Assembly (NCBI GenBank): GCA_903863015.1
Contig: CAIPAI010000013.1
Coordinates: forward strand, 1 to 64,000
Reading direction: 5' to 3'
Length of the DNA: 64,000 bases
Source of the DNA: an uncultured Actinomycetes bacterium
Lineage (GTDB): Bacteria; Actinomycetota; Actinomycetes; Nanopelagicales; Nanopelagicaceae
Shown: piece by piece, positions 28,012-36,811 of the stretch
Layout of the letters: every line of letters starts with the position of its first letter
Position numbering within the stretch: the stretch's first letter is position 1
Notes under the pieces: generated by a model
Databases searched by the model: none
What the model was told of the DNA's origin: nothing
The model's input: only the letters and a program-made list of their open reading frames with translations
Position numbers and translations under genes: made by a program

Positions 28012-29775
28012 CTATCTGACAATCGAAGTAATTGATTGGCTGATAACTGTTTCGAAATGGCTATCTGATCGCGCGCTTATTCGGTAGGTATGGAATCCGG
28101 CCTGGCGGACCGATGCAGAGAGTGTGACGACGCCGTCATAACCGCTCGCTCCCGAAGCGACTTCAACCCACGCGCCGTCGACACACTCTTCTAAGGAAAC
28201 ATCAACAGCCTCGGCCGGCAGGATCCGGCCTTTGACTACGACTTTTGCGCCCACCCGCGGCGAATTCACAGAGAGCGAGCCCACCAGTCGTTGTACGGCA
28301 ATATTCTTCGCCGCCGACGTGCCAGCAAGTCGTTCCCACGTACCTGGCGCTACAGCGCGCACTTGAACGTATTGCGAAGCTACTAATTTAATTTGTGCTA
28401 TTCCGGTGACCGAAGTGGTAGCAGTAGCAATCTCTCGCCAATCAGTATCGCTATTGCGCATCATTTGAAATGAGATGGGCGCGCCTACTACCGGCCGCGA
28501 GTCAGAAACTTTAAATGTGGCTGTCAGCGTAACCGGCGTTGCAAAATCGACTGGAGTCGTGGGCGCATCAATACTGCCTAACACCACATCTGGAGCAATC
28601 GTCTTCGCATAGAGGCGTACCGATGGCCAGGTGAGCGGATCCTCAATACCTAGGCTCCACAGCGCCACTCCCCCGATCCGATACTTTGCTACGAGTGCAG
28701 CGCGCGCAGCTACTGAGCGCGCGTCTTGGTACCAGACCGTTCGGGTAACGACACATGTTTTATCTGAGGCACCATCGGCTGGGGCATACACCTTTGTGTA
28801 ATTAAACGAATATTCGCCGTAGGACTCAGTCCACACGGGTGTTGCTTGATAGCTGGCCGCGAGTGCTGCCGCATCTTTGGAATTAACTACGGCTTTTGTT
28901 CCCGCAGTAGCACCTTGTGGGGCAATCAGATCGACGCCATCAGGACAAGTTCCTTCTACTGCAGTGACCCAATCCCGCCCATATGTAGGTACCCCAACCC
29001 AAATCTTGGAAGGTGCCATGAGGGTGGATGCGTATTTAGTGATTTGATCCACCCACGAGAGCGGCCCGATCGGCCCCGGGTTTGCTACCGAGTAGTCATA
29101 AGTCATGATGCGCAAGCGATCGATGACTGGACCGATCTCTGGCCAGTTGTAAACCCAATATCCCTTCTTGCCAGAGGCCGGGTCACGCACCTCCGGAGTT
29201 GTCACAGAAAGAATGTCTCCCTGCGCGTGCAATTTGGTCGCAAGTTCTTTGACGAAGGTGGTCCAGAGTGGTGAAGTAACGCTCCATGATGCGGTGCCAT
29301 CGGTGAAAGCAAAACCTTCCCAATCCAAATCAAGTCCGTCGAAATTATTCTTAGTAGCAAGATCAGCAAGTGTCTTTACGAGTTGAGCACGTTTGGTGGC
29401 ATCGGCGAGTAACTTTTGCATCGCTAATTTGCCCGTGCCATCGGTGAGAGTCGGCACAACTTTGACGCCCGCAGCTTGCAAAGTCTCCACCTGATCCGAC
29501 ATGGGCGCAGCATTGGCAGGATCGTATTGATCCAACACATTCGTTTGACTCTTGACTGAGTACCAGAAGGGCATCACTTCGGGGAAGAGATCGGGATTTG
29601 CCATGATGGTGGCCATACCGCCCTTGGTATTCCAATACGGCATCCACCCAGTGACGATTTTGCGAGGTGGGTTGTCATTAGCCGCCTGCGCAGCGGGCGA
29701 GAGCAACGGCAGGAGGGCGACTGCGACCAGCATCGATACAGCAGCGCTCACCGCTAGCCACGCTCGTCTCCCCAT
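28012..29775 (-). CDS. Secreted GH18-type glycosidase with C-terminal Ig-like domains
   Basis: This 587-residue protein has a signal peptide (MGRRAWLAVSAAVSMLVAVALLPLLSPAAQA) and a GH18 TIM barrel (about 38-370). The catalytic motif is FDGLDLDWEGF (DxxDxDxE), followed by MTYDYS and WVGVPTYGRDW, a pattern close to the YaaH/SpoIVF-type peptidoglycan or chitin-related enzymes. After about 390 come two Ig-like or PKD-like beta domains. It is exported and probably acts on wall glycan or environmental chitin-like polymers. It is divergent from the aquaporin gene. Confidence 0.88.
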   Translation of the reverse strand: MGRRAWLAVSAAVSMLVAVALLPLLSPAAQAANDNPPRKIVTGWMPYWNTKGGMATIMANPDLFPEVMPFWYSVKSQTNVLDQYDPANAAPMSDQVETLQAAGVKVVPTLTDGTGKLAMQKLLADATKRAQLVKTLADLATKNNFDGLDLDWEGFAFTDGTASWSVTSPLWTTFVKELATKLHAQGDILSVTTPEVRDPASGKKGYWVYNWPEIGPVIDRLRIMTYDYSVANPGPIGPLSWVDQITKYASTLMAPSKIWVGVPTYGRDWVTAVEGTCPDGVDLIAPQGATAGTKAVVNSKDAAALAASYQATPVWTESYGEYSFNYTKVYAPADGASDKTCVVTRTVWYQDARSVAARAALVAKYRIGGVALWSLGIEDPLTWPSVRLYAKTIAPDVVLGSIDAPTTPVDFATPVTLTATFKVSDSRPVVGAPISFQMMRNSDTDWREIATATTSVTGIAQIKLVASQYVQVRAVAPGTWERLAGTSAAKNIAVQRLVGSLSVNSPRVGAKVVVKGRILPAEAVDVSLEECVDGAWVEVASGASGYDGVVTLSASVRQAGFHTYRISARSDSHFETVISQSITSIVR

Positions 29776-29926
29776 ATCAAGCGAGGGTACTGGGTGAAGT
29801 TTCGCATTCTCTGCGTTTCATAGCCGGAGAGAGTGGGAGTTTCCTGCCATCCTGATCCATGGTTCTGTAACGGGCCCATCCAGAAAGCCCATCATGGGTT
29901 GCAGCCGGATTTCTTAGGGAGAGCAC
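29776..29926. promoter_or_regulatory. Divergent promoter region of GH18 and aquaporin genes
   Basis: 151 bases between two divergent starts. A GGGAGAG ribosome-binding site lies just before the aquaporin ATG at 29927. I cannot name a firm -35/-10 pair. Confidence 0.4.
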
Positions 29927-30583
29927 ATGAGCAAGAAGATTTATGCGGAGTTCTTAGGAACCTTCACTTTGGTCCTTATCGGTGTGGGCTCGATCATGAC
30001 CGGAAAGGCCGACCTGCTCGGTGTCGCACTGGCGCACGGCCTTGCAATTGCCGTGATGATTGGCGCGTTCGCCGCTAGCTCCGGAGCACACTTCAACCCC
30101 GCTGTTTCATTTGCCATGCTCATCACTCGTCGCATGAACATCTCAGACTTTGCTGCTTACGTTCTTGCTCAACTCGCAGGCGCTACTGTCGCGGCGCTCA
30201 TATTAAAGGCCGTCTACCCAGCAGCCGTAAACGCAGCAACGGGAATTGGGACACCAGCACTGGGTGCTGGCGTGAGCACCGGAAATGGCTTGATCGTGGA
30301 GATCATCACGACTTTCCTTCTCGTCACTATCATTTTTGGCTTGGCAGTCGATAAGCGCACGCCATTCGCTGGCATCGCAAGCATTTCGATCGGCGCCACC
30401 ATCGTGCTCGACATTCTCTGGGCTGGGCCACTCACCGGCGCAGCGATGAACCCGGCACGTTGGTTTGGTCCTGCAATTGCCTCGGGCAACTGGGGTAACG
30501 GCTGGATTTGGATTGCTGGCCCACTTGTAGGTGCCGCGATCGCCGCCCTCGCCTACGAAACGTTGATCAAACCAGAGAAGTAA
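29927..30583 (+). CDS. Aquaporin (MIP family)
   Basis: This 218-residue channel has six helices and both NPA boxes: HFNPAVSFAML and AMNPARWFGPA. The second-half residues around AMNPARWFGPAIA look more AqpZ-like (water) than GlpF-like, but selectivity is not certain; glycerol uptake would suit the GlpD at 10 kb. The start follows a GGGAGAG ribosome-binding site. Confidence 0.93.
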   Translation: MSKKIYAEFLGTFTLVLIGVGSIMTGKADLLGVALAHGLAIAVMIGAFAASSGAHFNPAVSFAMLITRRMNISDFAAYVLAQLAGATVAALILKAVYPAAVNAATGIGTPALGAGVSTGNGLIVEIITTFLLVTIIFGLAVDKRTPFAGIASISIGATIVLDILWAGPLTGAAMNPARWFGPAIASGNWGNGWIWIAGPLVGAAIAALAYETLIKPEK

Positions 30584-30835
30584 TTACTCGTCTTTCCCCG
30601 GTTTCATATTGGCGTGAATCTCTTTGCAGGTAGGGCAGACCGGAAACTTCTCCGGATCTCGGGTCGGGACCCAGACCTTGCCGCAGAGAGCTTTCACTGG
30701 ATCGCCACTGAGAGCCGACTCCAGGATCTTCTCCTTGCGCACGTAATGAGAGAAACGCTCGTGATCTCCATCGCCGTGTGAGAGGAGCGGAGCCTGCTCC
30801 AGGAGGGTGCCTTCATCACGCTTAAACCAAGCCAT
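30584..30835 (-). CDS. DUF3039-family zinc-ribbon-like protein
   Basis: This 83-residue protein has the actinobacterial DUF3039 pattern ALCGKVWVPTRDPEKFPVCPTCKEI, with three Cys that could bind zinc. The start MAWFKRDEG at 30835 suits the family; the longer frame begins in non-conserved sequence. No function is established. It ends against the aquaporin stop and is divergent from argF. Confidence 0.82.
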   Translation of the reverse strand: MAWFKRDEGTLLEQAPLLSHGDGDHERFSHYVRKEKILESALSGDPVKALCGKVWVPTRDPEKFPVCPTCKEIHANMKPGKDE

Positions 30836-30936
30836 GGATAAAGAGTATCCAGGCCGAGCGCATTTATGCGATTTACGTATACCCAAGGCCGAGCCTTACC
30901 CTTGACCCTTACAGATATGTGCTGGCCGAGTGCACG

Positions 30937-30945
30937 AAGGAGGGG
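30937..30945 (+). promoter_or_regulatory. Ribosome-binding site fixing the argF start
   Basis: AAGGAGGGG lies two bases before the ATG at 30948 and inside the longer frame that would begin at GTG 30930. A consensus site here favours the ATG. Confidence 0.7.
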
Positions 30946-30947
30946 CG

Positions 30948-31892
30948 ATGAAGGACTTACTCCGTACCGATCACCTCACCCGTGAGGATGTCGAGTTATT
31001 GCTCGATACTGCCGCGCGCTTCGCCGACGCTCCGCTCGCTGAACGTTCATTTCTAGCGAACGACACCGTCGTCATTCACATGACCAAGCCATCGACTCGC
31101 ACCCGCCTAGCTTCCGAAACCGCAGTGGCGCATCTAGGTGGCACCCCAATCTTTGTCCGCGCAGACGAATTACAACTTGGTCGCGGCGAAACAATCGCAG
31201 ATACAGCGCGCATCATCAGCGGATACGCCAAAGCACTCATTATTCGCACCTTTGCACAAAGCGACGTTGAGGACTTGGCAGCCAACGCCACAATTCCAGT
31301 CATCAATGCACTCACCGATGATGAACATCCCACGCAGGCGCTCGCGGATTGGTTAACGATCAGAGAAAACTTCGGAAACGATTTCAGCAATCGTAAGTTC
31401 ACTTACGTGGGCGATGGAAACAACATGGCACAGACTTGGTTAGAAATGGGCGCAGTACTTGGCGCGCACGTGGTCGTTGCTACTCCTGCTGGCAAATGGG
31501 CACCAGACACAGCAGTTGTCGCACGCACCGAAGAGTTGGCGCGAACCACAGGTGGCACTATCGAAGTAACACACGATGTAAAGAGCGCTTGTCGTGATGC
31601 CAGCGTGATCTACACCGACGTCTGGATGTCCATGGGTGATTCAGAAGCCGATCGCGCCGAAAAAATTGCCGCCCTGGGAGAATTCTCTGTAACTGATGCG
31701 CTCATGAATCTTGCGGCTTCCGATGGAATTTTTATGCACTGCCTGCCAGCCCATCGAGGCGAAGAAGTAAGCGCAGATGTCATCGACGGCCCCCGCTCGG
31801 TCGTATGGCGCGAGGCCTACCATCGCCGCACCACCATTCAGGCAGCGCTCTTCCACTTAATTCGCGGAGACATCAAGGGGCGACTAGCGTAA
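30948..31892 (+). CDS. argF: Ornithine carbamoyltransferase
   Basis: This 314-residue enzyme makes citrulline from ornithine and carbamoyl phosphate in arginine synthesis (or runs the reverse in the deiminase pathway). The carbamoyl-phosphate motif PSTRTRLASE, HPTQALADW, the ornithine-site DVWMSMGD and the FMHCLPAHRGEEV loop are all present. The start at 30948 follows a strong ribosome-binding site. No other arg genes flank it. Confidence 0.95.
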   Translation: MKDLLRTDHLTREDVELLLDTAARFADAPLAERSFLANDTVVIHMTKPSTRTRLASETAVAHLGGTPIFVRADELQLGRGETIADTARIISGYAKALIIRTFAQSDVEDLAANATIPVINALTDDEHPTQALADWLTIRENFGNDFSNRKFTYVGDGNNMAQTWLEMGAVLGAHVVVATPAGKWAPDTAVVARTEELARTTGGTIEVTHDVKSACRDASVIYTDVWMSMGDSEADRAEKIAALGEFSVTDALMNLAASDGIFMHCLPAHRGEEVSADVIDGPRSVVWREAYHRRTTIQAALFHLIRGDIKGRLA

Positions 31893-31897
31893 TCACT

Positions 31898-34438
31898 ATG
31901 CGCGCACGAGTGATTCTGCTTTCTGCGATCGTCATTGCCCTTTCACCCCTGGGCGCTCTCACCGCACCCGCCGCACACGCCGTCAACACGCCTACCATGA
32001 TCGCCGGTGGCCCGGCCTCGTCGAGCGATGCTATGCCGGTCCAGCTTGATACCGAGTTCTATCTGCCTACAACTACTCCAGCGCCGGCAATTCTCTTGGC
32101 GCACGGTTTCGGTGGAAGTAAAGATTCGGTAATCGAAGAAGCGAAGGCATTACAAGCGCGCGGGTATGTAGTGCTTGCTTGGAGCGCGCGCGGGTTTGGA
32201 TATTCCACTGGATCCATTTCAATGAATTCTCCCGATCGTGAAGTGGTTGATGTGCGCAAGCTCGTCGACTACTTGAGTACTCGAAAAGAAGTTGTTCAAG
32301 ATAAAAAGGGTGATCCCCGCGTAGGCATCACTGGAGGGTCGTACGGCGGTGCCATCTCTTTGCTTGCTGGCGCACAGGATCATCGCATCGATGCCATCGC
32401 GGCAGATATCACTTGGAATAACTTAGAAGGTGCGCTCTTCCCGCAAAGCGCTCTCGGTGTCAGTAATCCCGGCCCGTTCAAACGCGTCTGGACGGGAACG
32501 TTCTTCTCTATTGGATCGCTCGGAGTGAGCGGGAAGCCCACGAGCGGAACTTTCTCCCCCACATCACTACTTTGCGGACGTTTCGCGCCGGAGTGGTGCA
32601 CGGCCTACCAAGCCAGCGTTGCGCAGAGTGCTCCGAGTGCGCAGATAAGTGCTCTGATGAAAGCGGTCTCCCCCGCAACGTATGCGTCAGAGATTCTTGC
32701 CCCCACTCTTCTGATGCAAGGCGAGGCCGACTCGCTCTTTCCATTGAGCGAGAGCACGCGCACCGCAGCGGCCATTCGTAAATCACATCCGGCAACGCCT
32801 CTTGCCATGATTTGGCACGGCGGTGGTCACGATGGCGGGCAAGATGAAAGCACACGCCTTCGTACTCAAGTTGCGAACTGGTTTGATATCTACCTCGAAA
32901 GGCGCGTTGCGACTTTCCCAACTTTTCAATTGACGCAAAGTGCGGCTGCTATTTCATCGCAAGATTCGGCGCCAGAAGCGCGCGTGCAATTAGGTGAGCT
33001 CCTTCCCATAGATATGGATTTTCACACGCTCAACATCTCAACTAAGACCCAGGTGGTGCTGGCTCCTGCCGGCGCTTCCCCTTCGGCCATCTCGGCGCTT
33101 CCTGGATTTGGAAGTGCACTAAGTCTGGCCGGCGGGTTGGGTGCCTTCCTGCCCGGACAGAGCGCGCTCTTTCTCTCTGCCCCGCTCACCGCACAACTTC
33201 CACTTATCGGTTCATCACACGTCAAGGTGCGCATTGCGAGCACTACGGGAGATGCCACTCTCTTCTTCTCTCTTGTGATCAAGAGTGAGAGTGGGCGAGT
33301 AACGCAACCGAATGGCCTCGTATCTCCAGTTCGACTCACTGGCATTCCAGCTACTGGTGTTGAGGTGGAGATTTCTCTTCCGGCGATCGTGGCCAATGCA
33401 ACACCGGGAGATCGTCTTGCATTGGCGGTCTCTACAACTGATCTCGGATACACCATGCCGCAAGATGGTCGGGTCTATTCCATTACGCCGACGTCGCCAC
33501 TTGCTATCGCTACGTTCACGTTGAAGAACGCACCCAGCTCGACACCACTCTATATTTGGCCGCTCATTGCACTCGGTGCGTTTGCGCTTTCGCTCCTCTG
33601 GGTATTCATGCGGCGCCCGCGCCATCCGGCCGTAAAAGATGCCCTAAAAGATGCAGCGAATGATGTAGTGAATGATGCAGTGAATGATGCAGAGCCAAGC
33701 GCGCCATTGGTCTCTGTAAGGAATCTTAATAAGGAGTACAGCGACGGCTATAAGGCTGTCACCGATCTCTCGTTTACTGTCGAGCGCGGACAAGTAGTAG
33801 GACTCCTGGGGCCCAACGGCGCAGGCAAAACCACCACACTTCGCATGCTGATGGGGTTGATCTTCCCGACGTCGGGCGAAATAGAAATCTCTGGCGTTCC
33901 GGTCTTCCCTGGTTCCCGCGCGCTCGCCGGGCTAGGCAGCTTTGTAGAAGGACCAGGATTTCTTCCGCATCTCACGGGAAGCGAAAACCTCGATCTCTAC
34001 TGGCGATCAACTGGCAGAAGTGAAGATCCAGAAATTGCTGACGCTCTTGAAATTTCCGGATTAGGCACCGCGGTGAATAAGAAGGTGCGTACCTATAGTC
34101 AAGGAATGCGTCAAAGGTTGGCGATTGCACAAGCCATGCTCGGAAAGCCTGAGTTACTCGTACTGGATGAACCGACAAACGGACTAGATCCCACACAGAT
34201 CAAGGCGATGCGTTCGATTCTGAAGAATTACGCAGATAGCGGCCGTACAGTCATCGTTTCATCTCACTTGCTATCCGAAGTAGAACAAACCTGTTCTCAT
34301 GTAGTCGTTATGCACCGCGGATTACTCATCGCCTCCGGCACTATCGATGAAATTCTCAACCGAAACGGAAAGCGCGCGCAACATCTCGAAGAAATATTCA
34401 TGGACCTCGTCGGCACCGACACAGAGATTGGAATCTGA
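31898..34438 (+). CDS. Fusion of secreted S15-type alpha/beta-hydrolase, membrane helix and ABC ATPase
   Basis: This 846-residue protein starts with a signal or anchor helix (MRARVILLSAIVIALSPLGA). An X-Pro-dipeptidyl-peptidase/CocE-like hydrolase follows: nucleophile in GGSYGG (about S148), acid in GEADSLFP (about D278), His in GGGHDGG (about H311). A beta-jelly-roll-like region runs to about 540. A membrane helix (PLYIWPLIALGAFALSLLWVF, about 549-570) leads into a charged linker repeating DA/ND-A-x units and a full ABC ATPase: Walker A GPNGAGKTT (about 637), YSQGMRQRLAIAQA, Walker B LLVLDEPTNGLD. The topology puts hydrolase outside and ATPase inside. The permease follows with a TGATG overlap. 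Similar hydrolase–ATPase fusions occur in actinobacteria, but I know of no studied member. Confidence 0.88.
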   Translation: MRARVILLSAIVIALSPLGALTAPAAHAVNTPTMIAGGPASSSDAMPVQLDTEFYLPTTTPAPAILLAHGFGGSKDSVIEEAKALQARGYVVLAWSARGFGYSTGSISMNSPDREVVDVRKLVDYLSTRKEVVQDKKGDPRVGITGGSYGGAISLLAGAQDHRIDAIAADITWNNLEGALFPQSALGVSNPGPFKRVWTGTFFSIGSLGVSGKPTSGTFSPTSLLCGRFAPEWCTAYQASVAQSAPSAQISALMKAVSPATYASEILAPTLLMQGEADSLFPLSESTRTAAAIRKSHPATPLAMIWHGGGHDGGQDESTRLRTQVANWFDIYLERRVATFPTFQLTQSAAAISSQDSAPEARVQLGELLPIDMDFHTLNISTKTQVVLAPAGASPSAISALPGFGSALSLAGGLGAFLPGQSALFLSAPLTAQLPLIGSSHVKVRIASTTGDATLFFSLVIKSESGRVTQPNGLVSPVRLTGIPATGVEVEISLPAIVANATPGDRLALAVSTTDLGYTMPQDGRVYSITPTSPLAIATFTLKNAPSSTPLYIWPLIALGAFALSLLWVFMRRPRHPAVKDALKDAANDVVNDAVNDAEPSAPLVSVRNLNKEYSDGYKAVTDLSFTVERGQVVGLLGPNGAGKTTTLRMLMGLIFPTSGEIEISGVPVFPGSRALAGLGSFVEGPGFLPHLTGSENLDLYWRSTGRSEDPEIADALEISGLGTAVNKKVRTYSQGMRQRLAIAQAMLGKPELLVLDEPTNGLDPTQIKAMRSILKNYADSGRTVIVSSHLLSEVEQTCSHVVVMHRGLLIASGTIDEILNRNGKRAQHLEEIFMDLVGTDTEIGI

Positions 34439-35283
34439 TGAGTTACCGAGCAACTCACACACTTCCCTTCCGCGTTGAACTTGTGAGGCAGATTCGCCGC
34501 AAGCGCACGCTGGTTGCTTATCTTTTTATTGTCGCGCTCCCTCTGATCGTGGCGGGCGCAGTCAAGTTTGGTCCCTCAGGTGACGGTGGTGGGGATCGCT
34601 TCGGTGGAGGCGGGCTAGATCTCATCGGACTTGCTACACATAGCGCTGCAAACTTCACTGCAACGATGTTCTACTTTGCTACCGGATTTGTTTTGATCAC
34701 TGTTGTCGCAATTTTCTGCGGCGATACCGTAGCAAGCGAAGCTTCCTGGTCAACCCTTCGATACCTACTCGCCGCGCCAGTTCCGCGAGCGCGACTGCTT
34801 CGCCAGAAGCTCCTTGTGGGGCTCACTCTTTCTGGTGGCGCAATTCTCCTACTCCCCATCGCCTCTTACATTATTGGCGGAATTACTTTTGGTTTCGGTG
34901 GACTACAAACTCCTCTTGGCGCAACATTTTCTCAAGTGGTGGGTATTCAACGAATTGCAATCATGACTGCATTTCTTGCACTTTCACTTCTCTTCTGTGC
35001 CGGCCTTGCATTCCTGATGAGTGTCACCACCGATGCACCACTCGGTGCCGTGGGCGCTGCCGTCGGCATCGTCATCATCAGCAATATTCTCAATGCAATC
35101 AGTGCTCTCGGCTCGCTTCGTAACTGGCTCCCCACGCATTACGCGTATGCCTGGCTCGATGCGCTGGCTACCGAGATCGATTGGAGCTCCATGATCCGCG
35201 GGGCGTCCTACTCCCTCATCGCCTTCGTCCTCTGCATAGGGGCCGCCACCGCCAAGTTCGCCCGGAAAGACATCACCTCATAA
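34438..35283 (+). CDS. ABC-2-type transporter permease partner of the hydrolase–ATPase fusion
   Basis: This 281-residue protein has six predicted membrane helices, the first near residues 25-43, and a Gly/Asp-rich outside loop after it (GPSGDGGGDRFGGGG). It fits the ABC-2/NatB or CcmB-like family. The start overlaps the stop of the hydrolase–ATPase fusion by one base, so the fusion ATPase almost certainly drives this permease. Substrate and direction are unknown; DRA-type exporters look like this. Confidence 0.85.
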   Translation: MSYRATHTLPFRVELVRQIRRKRTLVAYLFIVALPLIVAGAVKFGPSGDGGGDRFGGGGLDLIGLATHSAANFTATMFYFATGFVLITVVAIFCGDTVASEASWSTLRYLLAAPVPRARLLRQKLLVGLTLSGGAILLLPIASYIIGGITFGFGGLQTPLGATFSQVVGIQRIAIMTAFLALSLLFCAGLAFLMSVTTDAPLGAVGAAVGIVIISNILNAISALGSLRNWLPTHYAYAWLDALATEIDWSSMIRGASYSLIAFVLCIGAATAKFARKDITS

Positions 35284-35287
35284 ATCC

Positions 35288-35301
35288 TTTATGCGCATAA
35301 A
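35288..35301. promoter_or_regulatory. Perfect 14-bp palindrome in the pnt leader
   Basis: TTTATGCGCATAAA is its own reverse complement and lies 5 bases after the ABC permease stop and about 85 bases before pntAA. It may be an operator or the stem of a weak terminator. A second small hairpin, AGGTG/CACCT (35306-35321), follows at once. Confidence 0.45.
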
Positions 35302-35384
35302 TGGCAGGTGAACATCCACCTAACGGGACGCAAATCACCCCTGCGCTCATCCCAAAAATACCTTTTTAGAAGTAGCGTCTGAGC

Positions 35385-36512
35385 ATGAGAGTTTTCGTAC
35401 CCAAAGAGTCCCGTACAGGCGAGCGCCGCGTCGCCATCACACCAGATGTCATTGGTCGTCTTAAGCAAAACGGATTAGACGTCACTATCGAAAGCGGCGC
35501 AGGTACCTCTGCCGGTTTCGGTGATGAGCTCTACCGCAATGCCGGGGCCACCATCTCCCCTACTGCGGTATTCGCCGAGGGCGATGTCGTGGCAAGCGTC
35601 GTGCCGTTGACCAACGAACAGTTCGGTCAACTCCGACCAGGTGCCATCACTATCTCCTTCTTGCCGATCCACTCGGCGACCGAGAGCATTGCGGCATCGG
35701 TTGCCGCTAAAGCAACTTCGTTCTCGCTAGAAGCGATTCCCCGCATCTCGCGCGCGCAGTCAATGGACGCACTCACATCACAGGCACTCTGCGCTGGATA
35801 CCGATGCGCACTGGTCGGCGCTGAACTTTCACCTCGCTTCTTCCCACTGCTCATGACCGCAGCAGGCACCGTCACCCCGGCACAAGTATTAGTACTCGGT
35901 GCCGGTGTTGCTGGATTGCAGGCCATTGCAACTGCGCGCCGTCTCGGTGGCGTGGTTTCGGCTTACGACGTGCGCTCCTCTTCTGCCGATGAAGTTCGCT
36001 CCATGGGCGCCACCTTCATTGAATTGGAGTTGGAAGCGCTCGAAGGTGCCGGTGGTTACGCACGCGAGATGGACGAGTCGCGCGCGCAACGTCAACGCGA
36101 TCTCCTCGCACCACATATTGCTGCGGCAGATGTGGTGATCACTACTGCGGCTGTTCCCGGTCGCGCTGCTCCACGTCTCATCACGAAGGAGATGATGGTC
36201 GGCATGAAGGAAGGTTCGGTCATCGTCGACCTTGCCTCTGAAAGCGGCGGCAACGTCGAAGGTTCAGTGGCGGGGGAAACCATTAAGACGGCGGCGGGCG
36301 TCACAATCTGGGGCGGCAAAGACGTTCCCAGCCAACTCCCCTATCACGCGAGCCAACTCTTCTCCCGCAACGTCGTCAACCTGCTCCTCCTCATGACGAA
36401 GGAAGGCGTCGTAACGCCCGACTTCGAAGATGAGATTGTTGATTCGTCAGCCGTGACACATAACGGAACTCAACGATTACCTAAGCCAGCGGCTGCAGGA
36501 GGCCAAGCATGA
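35385..36512 (+). CDS. pntAA: NAD(P) transhydrogenase alpha subunit 1 (NAD-binding)
   Basis: This 375-residue soluble subunit binds NAD(H) in the proton-driven NADH/NADP+ transhydrogenase. The N-terminal KESRTGERRVAITPDVIGRL and the VLVLGAGVAGLQAIATARRLG Rossmann motif are typical. It lacks the membrane part, which is encoded separately, as in the three-subunit enzyme of Rhodospirillum rubrum. ATGA overlap with pntAB. Confidence 0.95.
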   Translation: MRVFVPKESRTGERRVAITPDVIGRLKQNGLDVTIESGAGTSAGFGDELYRNAGATISPTAVFAEGDVVASVVPLTNEQFGQLRPGAITISFLPIHSATESIAASVAAKATSFSLEAIPRISRAQSMDALTSQALCAGYRCALVGAELSPRFFPLLMTAAGTVTPAQVLVLGAGVAGLQAIATARRLGGVVSAYDVRSSSADEVRSMGATFIELELEALEGAGGYAREMDESRAQRQRDLLAPHIAAADVVITTAAVPGRAAPRLITKEMMVGMKEGSVIVDLASESGGNVEGSVAGETIKTAAGVTIWGGKDVPSQLPYHASQLFSRNVVNLLLLMTKEGVVTPDFEDEIVDSSAVTHNGTQRLPKPAAAGGQA

Positions 36513-36811
36513 GCGTCATCGCACTCCTCTCGATCTTCGTATTAGCAGTATTCGTTGGATTCGAAGTGGTTTCTAAAGTTTCCACCACACTGCACACACC
36601 ACTCATGAGTGGTGCCAACGCCATTCACGGCGTCATCCTCGTCGGCGCCATCATCGTCGCCGGACATAGCGACTCTGCACTTCCACTCACGCTTTCGATC
36701 ATCGCTGTCGTACTTGCCACCATCAACATGGTGGGCGGCTTCGTAGTAACCGATCGCATGTTGGAAATGTTTAAAGGTAAAAAGAAGCCAGCAACGAAAG
36801 AGGCAAAGTAA
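36509..36811 (+). CDS. pntAB: NAD(P) transhydrogenase alpha subunit 2 (membrane)
   Basis: This 100-residue protein has three membrane helices and the family motif HTPLMSGANAIHGVILVGA. It forms, with PntB, the proton channel of the transhydrogenase. It overlaps both pntAA (ATGA) and pntB (TAATG). A Lys-rich C-terminus faces the cytosol. Confidence 0.95.
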   Translation: MSVIALLSIFVLAVFVGFEVVSKVSTTLHTPLMSGANAIHGVILVGAIIVAGHSDSALPLTLSIIAVVLATINMVGGFVVTDRMLEMFKGKKKPATKEAK

